DNA of 12,641 bases from Gammaproteobacteria bacterium (GTDB lineage: Bacteria; Pseudomonadota; Gammaproteobacteria; PS1; Pseudothioglobaceae), in contig DNJI01000065.1 in NCBI GenBank assembly GCA_003489145.1, positions 1 through 12,641 of the forward strand, in the 5' to 3' direction. A program made the translations under genes and the position numbers. Below, in pieces: positions 1 to 6,064 of this stretch (position 1 is its first letter; every line of letters starts with the position of its first letter). Under the pieces are notes generated by a model. It was given only the letters and a program-made list of their open reading frames with translations, was not told where the DNA came from and ran no database searches.

Positions 1-606
1 ACCAGAACCATGGTAATCACCTGGTAATTTAGTATAAGTAAAACGCTCAACACACTGAGCATGATGATACAAACGGTGTTCTATCTTATTCTTTGATGTG
101 TCTGTGGTGGTGAGTAATACCCATTCACAAGGTAGAGATTCAATTGCTTGCTGCTCATCCTCTATTGACGATAATGCATTAAGTTCAGCAACATTTGGCG
201 TTAATACTGTCACCATTGGTAGTAGTTCTTGTTTAAGGCTTTTTAGTGCTTGCTCATCTAGTAATTGCTGGTTAGTGCTAGAGCTAATAATTGGATCGAG
301 TACGATTGTTAATGCTTCGCATGTTTCTAACAAAGAAGCAATGGTTTGAATTTGAGACTTGGATGACAACAAACCAATTTTCACCACTGAAAAGTCTACG
401 TCTTCCTTGAGATGATTAAATTGCTCAGTAATCAATTGTGCATCAACCGTTTGTGTTGATTTAACCGATTGCGTATTTTGCACCGTGAGCGTTGTAACAA
501 TGGGTAATGGGGTTACGCCGAATTGATTAATGCTTTCAATGTCAGCACTAATTCCCGCCCCGCCACAAGGATCAAGACCCGAAAAAACTAAAACAGAGTC
601 TAGCAC
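1..606 (-). CDS. thiD: Hydroxymethylpyrimidine/phosphomethylpyrimidine kinase, 3' part missing
   Basis: ThiD phosphorylates 4-amino-5-hydroxymethyl-2-methylpyrimidine and then its monophosphate, supplying the pyrimidine half of thiamin in the cytoplasm. I translated this frame by hand: 202 residues lie in the window and the family usually has about 250-270. The N-terminal ribokinase-fold motif SGLDPCGGAGISADI spans residues 9-23, TLTVQNT follows near residue 45, KIGLLSS matches the usual VKxGML strand, and LTPNVAEL matches the family's TPN-x-x-E block. The window ends in YHGSG at residues 198-202, just where the family has HGTGC with its catalytic cysteine, so that Cys and the C-terminus are off the left edge. 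The start is a GTG at 604-606, the only reasonable one, because the dsbA stop codon lies in the same frame 6 bp upstream. No clear Shine-Dalgarno site is seen, so translation is probably coupled to dsbA. PdxK/PdxY kinases share the fold but fit the N-terminal motif less well. Confidence 0.88.
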   Translation of the reverse strand, partial: MLDSVLVFSGLDPCGGAGISADIESINQFGVTPLPIVTTLTVQNTQSVKSTQTVDAQLITEQFNHLKEDVDFSVVKIGLLSSKSQIQTIASLLETCEALTIVLDPIISSSTNQQLLDEQALKSLKQELLPMVTVLTPNVAELNALSSIEDEQQAIESLPCEWVLLTTTDTSKNKIEHRLYHHAQCVERFTYTKLPGDYHGSG

Positions 607-612
607 GCTGAG

Positions 613-1233
613 CTACTGAGATTCTTTTTGAATTAAGTAATCCAATACCTTGAATAATCGTTTTTCACCACCTGCGTGCTTTGTATCGACCCAGTATTTT
701 CCATTCACAACAAATGTTGGAACGCCACTGGTTTTGTATTTAACCGTATTAAGTTTTGACTTATTAACTTTAATTCGTACCGAAAATGACTTAAACGCAT
801 TGCTAGCCTTGACTTTATCCACACCATTATTAACCAGCCAATTAATAAAGTCTTCATTATCAATAAATGGGGTTTTGTATAGGTGGATGGCATCGAACAA
901 TGCACCATGAAGCCTGTCCACTTCGCCTAATTGTTCAAGTACATAATAATAAATAGCGCCATTGACCCAGCGATCAGAAAATACAGCTGGCTGTCGAATG
1001 AATGTCGCTGATTCAGGGAGTTTTTTTAACCAGCCTTCAACCAAAGGCTCAACGTTATAACAATGCGGGCAGTAATACCAAAACAACTCTCGCACCTCAA
1101 CCTTATCACCCGTTACCGTTTTAACTGGCTTGTCTAATACGACATAATCCTTATCAGCGGTAAAGTTAGCTAATGCAACACTGGTATAAAAAGAGACAAA
1201 ACAAACAACAACAAAAGAAAGTATTTTTTTCAT
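613..1233 (-). CDS. dsbA: Periplasmic thiol:disulfide interchange protein DsbA
   Basis: DsbA puts disulfide bonds into proteins as they enter the periplasm and is normally reoxidised by the membrane protein DsbB, which is not in this window. The 206-residue product is close to the E. coli length of 208. It opens with a Sec signal peptide: Lys2-Lys3, a hydrophobic stretch at 4-19 and an ALA-N cleavage site after about residue 22; there is no lipobox cysteine. The thioredoxin active site is Cys55-Pro-His-Cys58, the classical DsbA CPHC dipeptide, and the conserved cis-proline is Pro172 in SGVPT. The helical insertion lies between them. The ATG at 1231-1233 has a GGTGAG-like ribosome site about 7 bp upstream. 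folK ends 13 bp upstream and thiD starts 6 bp downstream, so the four minus-strand genes are probably co-transcribed. Confidence 0.95.
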   Translation of the reverse strand: MKKILSFVVVCFVSFYTSVALANFTADKDYVVLDKPVKTVTGDKVEVRELFWYYCPHCYNVEPLVEGWLKKLPESATFIRQPAVFSDRWVNGAIYYYVLEQLGEVDRLHGALFDAIHLYKTPFIDNEDFINWLVNNGVDKVKASNAFKSFSVRIKVNKSKLNTVKYKTSGVPTFVVNGKYWVDTKHAGGEKRLFKVLDYLIQKESQ

Positions 1234-1246
1234 AATTTTCTCACCA

Positions 1247-1741
1247 TTATTGAAGAACTTGATTGATATTATACTGCGTTAAGCCGTATTCATTGCTAGA
1301 TTGAAAACTTTCCCATAACGCTTGGTAAGTTTGTTGCTTAGCTGGATGAATCAGCTCAGCACTCAACTCGGCCAATGGCGCTAAAACAAAGGCATATTTA
1401 AGGATGTCATCCCTGGGTAAATTAGCTTTTTGATCAATCACATCGTCATACAACACCAAATCCAAATCAATTTTTCTAGAAGAAAACTTCGGCTGAGTGC
1501 GATCCCTGCCTTGGGTTTGTTCAATATCACGCAATGCTTTAGCCGTTTCTTTAACAGATAGATCAGTACTGGCATTAACGCCCACATTGTAAAAGTCATC
1601 GCCCTCGAATCCTTCCGCGGGACTTTGGTAAATCGATGAAATTTTAATATCCAAAAAGACAAGTCTTAAAGCTTCAATTGCAGCAGAAATGTTCTGTCGG
1701 CGGTTTTGATTAGAGCCAATGTTAATGTGAATATTAGCCAT
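1247..1741 (-). CDS. folK: 2-amino-4-hydroxy-6-hydroxymethyldihydropteridine pyrophosphokinase
   Basis: FolK (HPPK) transfers pyrophosphate from ATP to 6-hydroxymethyl-7,8-dihydropterin, the step after FolB and before dihydropteroate synthase in folate synthesis. With the ATG at 1739-1741 the product has 164 residues, near the E. coli length of 159. The N-terminus MANIHINIGSN matches the family's INLGSN strand. The ATP/Mg site is seen at residues 78-94 as GRDR followed by SSRKIDLDLVLYDD, with metal ligands Asp92 and Asp94. An open frame continues 18 codons upstream to an ATG at 1795, but those residues lie inside folB and precede the conserved strand, so I reject that start. The first 8 bases overlap the end of folB, which implies translational coupling of two consecutive pathway enzymes. 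Confidence 0.93.
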   Translation of the reverse strand: MANIHINIGSNQNRRQNISAAIEALRLVFLDIKISSIYQSPAEGFEGDDFYNVGVNASTDLSVKETAKALRDIEQTQGRDRTQPKFSSRKIDLDLVLYDDVIDQKANLPRDDILKYAFVLAPLAELSAELIHPAKQQTYQALWESFQSSNEYGLTQYNINQVLQ

Positions 1742-2090
1742 GGACTGATCTTTCGATAATAACGCCAACACCTTGTGCGCCAGTGACTGCTTCACCTTTA
1801 TTCAACGTTAGCTTGACTTTCTCAACGCCAAATTCGTTTAGGATAATCTCGGTAATTTTTTCAGCCAACGTTTCTACTAATTGAAATTCGCTGGTTTTGA
1901 CAAAATCAATCAGTCGTTTTGACACCGCCTTATAATCCAAAGTTTGGTCAATATGATCTGTTTCACTTGCCGCTTTGATATCAGCTGACATCTCAATATC
2001 AAGTACGATGTCTTGGCGAATCTGCCTTTCCCAGTCGTAAATACCGATCACTGTGTCAATTTTTAAACCTTGTATAAATACTATATCCAT
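1734..2090 (-). CDS. folB: Dihydroneopterin aldolase
   Basis: FolB cleaves 7,8-dihydroneopterin to 6-hydroxymethyl-7,8-dihydropterin and glycolaldehyde, the substrate step for FolK. The product has 118 residues, typical for this small octameric tunnelling-fold enzyme. It begins MDIVFIQGLKIDTVIGIYDWER; the IGIYDWER segment (15-22), LDYKAV (51-56) and LVETLAEKI (71-79, with substrate-binding Glu73) are hallmark blocks. The catalytic lysine is probably Lys98 in LNKGEAV, where most relatives have a KP step, so the Pro-to-Gly change there is a small oddity. The ATG at 2088-2090 fits the family. An in-frame ATG at 2141 would add 17 AT-rich residues and run over the plsY start, and I reject it. plsY is divergent 38 bp away, an arrangement also found in enterobacteria. 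Confidence 0.94.
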   Translation of the reverse strand: MDIVFIQGLKIDTVIGIYDWERQIRQDIVLDIEMSADIKAASETDHIDQTLDYKAVSKRLIDFVKTSEFQLVETLAEKITEIILNEFGVEKVKLTLNKGEAVTGAQGVGVIIERSVHG

Positions 2091-2128
2091 GCTTAAATTA
2101 AAAATTGAAAATTTAAAGTTGAAATTAT
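2091..2128. promoter_or_regulatory. Divergent folB/plsY intergenic region with candidate promoters
   Basis: This 38-bp gap between two divergent start codons is extremely AT-rich, with only five G or C bases. On the minus strand a perfect TATAAT occupies 2129-2124, just overlapping the plsY start codon, and would start a folB transcript near 2117 with a leader of about 26 bases; its -35 region is poor. For plsY a weaker pair is TTGTAT at 2070-2075 and TTAAAT at 2093-2098 with a 17-bp spacer. If both are real the promoters overlap face to face and could interfere. Neither gene has a clear Shine-Dalgarno site. The calls rest on consensus matching alone in AT-rich DNA, where chance matches are common. 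Confidence 0.35.
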
Positions 2129-2710
2129 ATGTTACCAACACTCATTATTTGCGCTTATCTCATTGGATCTATTTCAGCAGCAATCATTGTTTGTAAAATT
2201 TTAAACTTACCCGACCCTAGAACACAAGGATCTAATAATCCTGGCGCTACTAATGTGTTGCGGATTGGCGGCAAGAAAGCGGCGGCTGTTGTACTTCTCG
2301 CTGATGGTTTAAAAGGCGCTATCCCTGTACTTATCGCACAATTTTTAGGTTTGGAATTATTTGAACTAACGCTTGTTGCTATAGCAGCATTCTTAGGTCA
2401 TGTTTATCCAATCTTTTTTGGCTTTAAAGGTGGCAAAGGCGTAGCAACGTTTATTGGCGCCTTGCTAGCACTTAATTATTTGGTTGGATTGAGCTTTGCA
2501 ATCACTTGGCTGTTTGTTGCTAAAGTGTTAAAAATCTCCTCACTGTCAGCACTGATTGCAACTTTATTAACCCCGGCTTATTTTTATCTTATTACCGATA
2601 ATCTTAATGCTACTTACGCGGTTGGTGTAATTTGTATTTGGATTTTCTTCACCCACAGAAGTAATATTAAGAGAATATTGTCAGGTGAAGAAGGATCCAT
2701 TAAGTCTTAA
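2129..2710 (+). CDS. plsY: Acyl-phosphate:glycerol-3-phosphate acyltransferase PlsY
   Basis: PlsY is an inner-membrane enzyme that acylates position 1 of glycerol-3-phosphate using acyl-phosphate made by PlsX, the first committed step of phospholipid synthesis. The 193-residue product is within the usual 190-210 range. All three conserved cytosolic motifs are visible: QGSNNPGATNVLR (33-45); GHVYPIFFGFKGGKGVAT (90-107), which holds the phosphate-binding GGKG loop; and HRSNIKRI (176-183). Hydrophobic segments between and around them (about 4-24, 50-70, 80-95, 108-140 and 145-172) fit a five-helix membrane protein. The ATG at 2129 gives the standard MLPTLIICAYLIGSIS amino end. The gene converges on yadH, and their ends overlap by 11 bp. 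Confidence 0.95.
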   Translation: MLPTLIICAYLIGSISAAIIVCKILNLPDPRTQGSNNPGATNVLRIGGKKAAAVVLLADGLKGAIPVLIAQFLGLELFELTLVAIAAFLGHVYPIFFGFKGGKGVATFIGALLALNYLVGLSFAITWLFVAKVLKISSLSALIATLLTPAYFYLITDNLNATYAVGVICIWIFFTHRSNIKRILSGEEGSIKS

Positions 2711-3458
2711 TATTAACGCCTTTCTTGAGTAAGTAAAAAGACACTATTGCTAATATAGCAATCATAATTAATAGTACACTTACCGACGTCCAAAAGTCAG
2801 ATGTACTTACCCCTAAAAATCCCAATCTAAAACTGTCTACCATATAGTAAATCGGGTTAAATTTAGAAACATCTTGCCAAAACTGCGGCAAGATATCAAT
2901 ACTATAAAACATGCCGCCAAGATAAGTCATTGGCATCAATATAAAGGTGGGAACAATAGTGACGTCGTCAAATGATTTTGCATATATTGCGTTAATAAAC
3001 CCTGCCAAAGAAAACAATATAGCAGTCAATAAAAAAGTAACGAATGTTATCCCTATATCGTTAATTTCAAACTCCACAAAAAAAGATGTCGTAATCAGCA
3101 CACAGCAACCGACAACAAATCCACGCACTACACCGCCTGAAGTATAGCCAAGAAGAATTATCCAATACGGCACTGGAGATACCAACAGCTCCTCAATGCT
3201 ATGATTAAATTTTGATAAGAAGAATGACATCACCGTATTACTATAAGAGTTAGTTATAACTGTCATTAAGATGATGCCTGGAATAATATAATGAAGGTAA
3301 TCAATGCCCTGCATCTGCCCAATACGCTCCCCCATTAACCCGCCAAAGATCAATAAATACAATGTTGTTGTAATAATCGGTGGGAAGATGGTCTGCACCC
3401 AAATACGAGAAAATCTCAAAACATCTCTAATAACAATAGTTTTGTAAGCAATCCACAT
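2700..3458 (-). CDS. yadH: ABC-2 type exporter, permease subunit (YadH-like)
   Basis: This is the membrane half of an ABC-2 family exporter; its partner is the ATPase encoded immediately upstream. The product has 252 residues against 256 in E. coli YadH. About six transmembrane helices can be read: near 22-42, 57-80, 103-125, 135-158, 168-186 and 222-243. IEELLVSPVPYW (88-99) looks like the cytoplasmic coupling helix, and the region from TYLGGMFYSI to NPIYYMVDSFR (178-211) carries the characteristic ABC-2 block of the YadH/NodJ group. The start codon has a good AAAGGA ribosome site 8 bp upstream, inside the end of yadG, with one base between the genes. The substrate cannot be told from sequence: relatives export polysaccharides, lipids or drugs. 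Its 3' end overlaps plsY on the opposite strand. Confidence 0.9.
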   Translation of the reverse strand: MWIAYKTIVIRDVLRFSRIWVQTIFPPIITTTLYLLIFGGLMGERIGQMQGIDYLHYIIPGIILMTVITNSYSNTVMSFFLSKFNHSIEELLVSPVPYWIILLGYTSGGVVRGFVVGCCVLITTSFFVEFEINDIGITFVTFLLTAILFSLAGFINAIYAKSFDDVTIVPTFILMPMTYLGGMFYSIDILPQFWQDVSKFNPIYYMVDSFRLGFLGVSTSDFWTSVSVLLIMIAILAIVSFYLLKKGVNIKT

Positions 3459-3459
3459 A

Positions 3460-4377
3460 TCAGTCGTCCTTTGCAGTTAAACACAAGAATAACGTCTCTA
3501 GACGATTCTGAGTGCTACGAACATGATCAACACTCACGCCTTGGTTAGATAGATTTTGTAATACATCGGTTATATTGGTATCGGATTCAAGCACCACTTG
3601 TAAAGAATGATCATCCAATCGCTCACAAGTAAATTTCTCCTGTGTAATATTTTTTGGCAACACGCTTGAACTTTCCAAAATCAACACTTGGTGTGAAACC
3701 TTGGCCAGCAGTTTTTTCATGCTAGTTTGTTCAACCACCTCGCCTTCATTCAAAATAGCAATGTTACGACATAAGGATTCCGCCTCTTCCAAATAATGCG
3801 TGGTGAGAATAATGGTCATACCCTCACTATTGAGCTCTTTAAGATACGCCCACATAGAGCGACGAATCTCAACATCAACACCTGCGGTAGGTTCATCTAA
3901 AATCAGAATCTTGGGTTGGTGAATGAGCGCCCTAGCTAGCATCAAACGACGCTTCATACCGCCGGATAAAGACTTAGCTTGATCCAAACGTTTATCCCAA
4001 AGCTCCATTTTCTTCAATAAGATATCGGATTGAGCCTTAGCCACTGATTTATTAATGCCATGAAAACCTGCTTGATTAATCAAAATCTCTTCAACCGGTT
4101 CGAAAGGATTAAAATTGAACTCTTGAGGCATTAAACCAATTAGTCTTTTAACCTCATTTTCATGCGTATCTTGATCTAGCCCCAATATCTTAACATTACC
4201 ATGGGTTTTGTGAAGTAAGCCACAAATAATACCAATGGCTGTGGTTTTGCCTGCACCATTACTACCTAAAAGCGCAAAAAAATCGCCTTGTTCAACTTGT
4301 AAATCAATACCCTTGAGTGCGTGCAGTTGGTTTGCGTAAGTTTTTTGTAGGTCTTTGATTGACAATGCCACTTGCAT
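3460..4377 (-). CDS. yadG: ABC-2 type exporter, ATP-binding subunit (YadG-like)
   Basis: This cytoplasmic ATPase drives the YadH-like permease encoded one base downstream. It has 305 residues (E. coli YadG has 308) and the complete set of ABC motifs: Walker A GSNGAGKTT (38-46), Q-loop Gln85 in MPQEFNFNPF, signature LSGGMK (137-142), Walker B ILILDEP (157-163) with catalytic Glu162, D-loop AGVD (165-168) and H-loop His194 in TTHYLEEAE. Residues after about 225 form the variable C-terminal regulatory region seen in drug and lipid exporters of this class. MPQEFNFNPFEP is typical of the YadG subgroup. The ATG at 4375-4377 precedes the first conserved strand by only a few residues. An AAGG lies 12 bp upstream, rather far for a ribosome site. 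Transport direction is inferred to be export from the subfamily. Confidence 0.93.
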   Translation of the reverse strand: MQVALSIKDLQKTYANQLHALKGIDLQVEQGDFFALLGSNGAGKTTAIGIICGLLHKTHGNVKILGLDQDTHENEVKRLIGLMPQEFNFNPFEPVEEILINQAGFHGINKSVAKAQSDILLKKMELWDKRLDQAKSLSGGMKRRLMLARALIHQPKILILDEPTAGVDVEIRRSMWAYLKELNSEGMTIILTTHYLEEAESLCRNIAILNEGEVVEQTSMKKLLAKVSHQVLILESSSVLPKNITQEKFTCERLDDHSLQVVLESDTNITDVLQNLSNQGVSVDHVRSTQNRLETLFLCLTAKDD

Positions 4378-4522
4378 AGAATTTTAGTACCTTAAATAAT
4401 CAAATGAAATTTCAGCTTTTTATCATACAGTCTGGCCATGCAAAACATTTTAACATTTATCCCCTTTTATCAACTATTTTTGCGATAATTATCATCTTTA
4501 AAATTGCATTAATATACTAACC
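4378..4522. promoter_or_regulatory. Divergent yadG/aceF intergenic region with candidate promoters
   Basis: This 145-bp gap is the longest non-coding stretch in the window and separates the two main divergent transcription units. For aceF the best sigma-70-like pair is TTATCA at 4467-4472 and TATCAT at 4490-4495 with a 17-bp spacer, giving a start near 4502. A second -10-like TATACT sits at 4513-4518, but it is only 4 bp from the aceF ATG, so it would start transcription inside the codon. A perfect 10-bp palindrome GATAATTATC (4484-4493) overlaps the first -10 and could be an operator, though short AT palindromes are common here. On the minus strand TATGAT, about 50 bp ahead of yadG, is a weak -10. 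No PdhR-type site or riboswitch is evident. The promoter pair is unproven. Confidence 0.4.
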
Positions 4523-6064
4523 ATGTCAAGCATTAAAAACATTGAACTTCCCGATATTGGTGATTTTGACGAAGTTGAAGTTATTGAGATTTTAGTATCT
4601 GTTGGCGACACAATCGCTGCAGATGACAGCATAATAACTCTAGAAAGTGACAAAGCTTCAATGGAAATCCCCTCACCATCTGCAGGTACAGTCACTCAAA
4701 TCAACATCAATATTGGTGACAAAATCAAGCAAGGTGATTCACTAATCAGCCTAGAAAGCACACAAGAATCTGAAGAAAGTACAACTGAAGCAGAAGAATC
4801 TAGTGAACCAGCAGCAGAAACAAGCACAAAAATAGTGCCGGTGGTGGTGCCCGATATTGGTGATTTTGACGAAGTTGAAGTGATTGAAATTTTAGTATCT
4901 GTTGGCGATGAACTAAACGAGGAAGATTCTATTATTACTCTTGAGAGCGACAAGGCTTCAATGGAGATTCCAACACCAATTGCAGGTACTGTTAATAGCA
5001 TTAATATTAGTTTGGGTGACAAACTAAACTTAGGTGATTTAATACTTGAAATGCAAAGTAGCGGTACGACTCAGGCTGAGGCGGTTACACAAGAAGCGCC
5101 TAGCGCACCAGCTCCTACCAAGCCAGCTGTAGCAGCACCTGCAGCAAAAGCAAATATCAGTGAAACTGTTTCTAATGTGCCGGCGGGTGACTCACACGCT
5201 TCACCTTCGATTCGAAAATTAGCTAGAGAGCTAGGCGTTGACTTATCCAAGGTCTCTGGTACTGGACAAAAAGGCCGTGTTTTAGACACAGACCTTAAAG
5301 GTTACGTTAAACAGATCGTTACTTCGGGCGGTACAGGCAGTGCAATTCCTAAAGTACCGGTGATTGATTTTTCTAAATTTGGCGAAACTGAACTTCAACC
5401 GCTGTCAAGGATCAACAAACTTTCAGGTAAGCATCTAAGCGCTTGTTGGCTCAATATTCCACATGTCACTCAATTTGATGAAGTTAATATTGATCAAATG
5501 GAAACTTTCAGACAAGAACAAAAGGCCAAAGGGGTGAAATTAACACCGCTGGTCTTTATCATGAAAGCTGTGATTCAAGCCTTAAAGCAACACTCGCGCT
5601 TTAATTCTGCTTTAGATGAATCGGGTGAAAACCTAATCATTAAGAAATACTTTAATTTGGGTATTGCCATGGATACACCAAATGGCTTAGTCGTTCCAGT
5701 GATTCGCGATGTTGACCAAAAATCACTCAGTGACTTAGCTACCGAACTGGCTGAGACTTCTGCTAAAGCTCGTGATGGCAAACTCAAACCTGGTGATATG
5801 CAAGGTGCTGGTTTTACCATTTCAAGTTTAGGTGGTATTGGTGGTACGCAATTCACCCCAATTGTAAATGCGCCAGAAGTGGCGATTTTGGGTGTATCAC
5901 GCTCACAAACCAAACCAATTTGGGATGGCAAAAATTTTGTACCGACGTTAATGTTACCATTGGCTTTATCCTATGACCATCGCGTCATTGATGGCGCACA
6001 AGGTGGTCGCTTCATGGCGGATTTGAATTCAATCTTGCAAGATATTAGAGAGATCCTTTTATGA
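4523..6064 (+). CDS. aceF: Pyruvate dehydrogenase E2, dihydrolipoamide acetyltransferase
   Basis: E2 forms the core of the pyruvate dehydrogenase complex, carrying acetyl groups on lipoyl arms and passing them to CoA. The 513 residues read as two lipoyl domains (about 5-80 and 105-180) with lipoylated Lys44 and Lys144 in identical DKASMEIP contexts exactly 100 residues apart; acidic and Ala/Pro-rich linkers (80-104, 180-225); a peripheral-subunit-binding domain (226-262, from ASPSIRKLARELG through GTGQKGRV); and the acyltransferase domain (about 285-513) ending in SYDHRVIDGAQGGRF with catalytic His486 and Asp490. E. coli has three lipoyl domains, but two is a common bacterial number. The SDKASMEIP context and domain order fit pyruvate dehydrogenase rather than the oxoglutarate complex. 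lpdA follows with a 4-bp ATGA overlap; no E1 gene is adjacent. There is no evident Shine-Dalgarno site. The two lipoyl coding regions share a near-identical stretch. Confidence 0.95.
   Translation: MSSIKNIELPDIGDFDEVEVIEILVSVGDTIAADDSIITLESDKASMEIPSPSAGTVTQININIGDKIKQGDSLISLESTQESEESTTEAEESSEPAAETSTKIVPVVVPDIGDFDEVEVIEILVSVGDELNEEDSIITLESDKASMEIPTPIAGTVNSINISLGDKLNLGDLILEMQSSGTTQAEAVTQEAPSAPAPTKPAVAAPAAKANISETVSNVPAGDSHASPSIRKLARELGVDLSKVSGTGQKGRVLDTDLKGYVKQIVTSGGTGSAIPKVPVIDFSKFGETELQPLSRINKLSGKHLSACWLNIPHVTQFDEVNIDQMETFRQEQKAKGVKLTPLVFIMKAVIQALKQHSRFNSALDESGENLIIKKYFNLGIAMDTPNGLVVPVIRDVDQKSLSDLATELAETSAKARDGKLKPGDMQGAGFTISSLGGIGGTQFTPIVNAPEVAILGVSRSQTKPIWDGKNFVPTLMLPLALSYDHRVIDGAQGGRFMADLNSILQDIREILL
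4550..4908 (+). repeat. Internal 59-bp direct repeat of the aceF lipoyl domains
   Basis: Bases 4550-4608 and 4850-4908 are identical except at two positions (4582/4882 and 4588/4888). They encode the same 20 residues, PDIGDFDEVEVIEILVSVGD without its last base, in the first and second lipoyl domains, exactly 300 bp apart. The domain duplication itself is an old feature of E2 proteins. The nucleotide identity of just this first half is not explained by protein constraint alone, because the equally conserved stretch a few codons later has diverged widely at synonymous sites. Confidence 0.9.

Noticed and set aside
98..349. Plus-strand open frame of 83 codons at the left end
   Set aside because: It lies antisense to thiD, is Ser-rich with no recognisable motif, and the minus-strand frame reads as a clear kinase.
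1742..1795. Upstream start codon extending folK by 18 residues
   Set aside because: The extension lies within folB and precedes the conserved first strand MANIHINIGSN, which already begins at an ATG of normal family position.
2091..2141. Upstream start codon extending folB by 17 residues
   Set aside because: The extra residues are the translation of AT-rich intergenic DNA, run over the plsY start, and are absent from the family.
2700..2750. Possible weak hairpin between plsY and yadH as a terminator
   Set aside because: The complementary stretches are short, AT-rich and interrupted, with no T-run, and the region is coding for yadH.
4484..4493. Perfect palindrome GATAATTATC upstream of aceF, resembling half of a Fur box
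   Set aside because: It is only 10 bp of A/T-rich sequence and lacks the extended repeated GATAAT units of a Fur site; several such palindromes are expected by chance in 12 kb of this composition.
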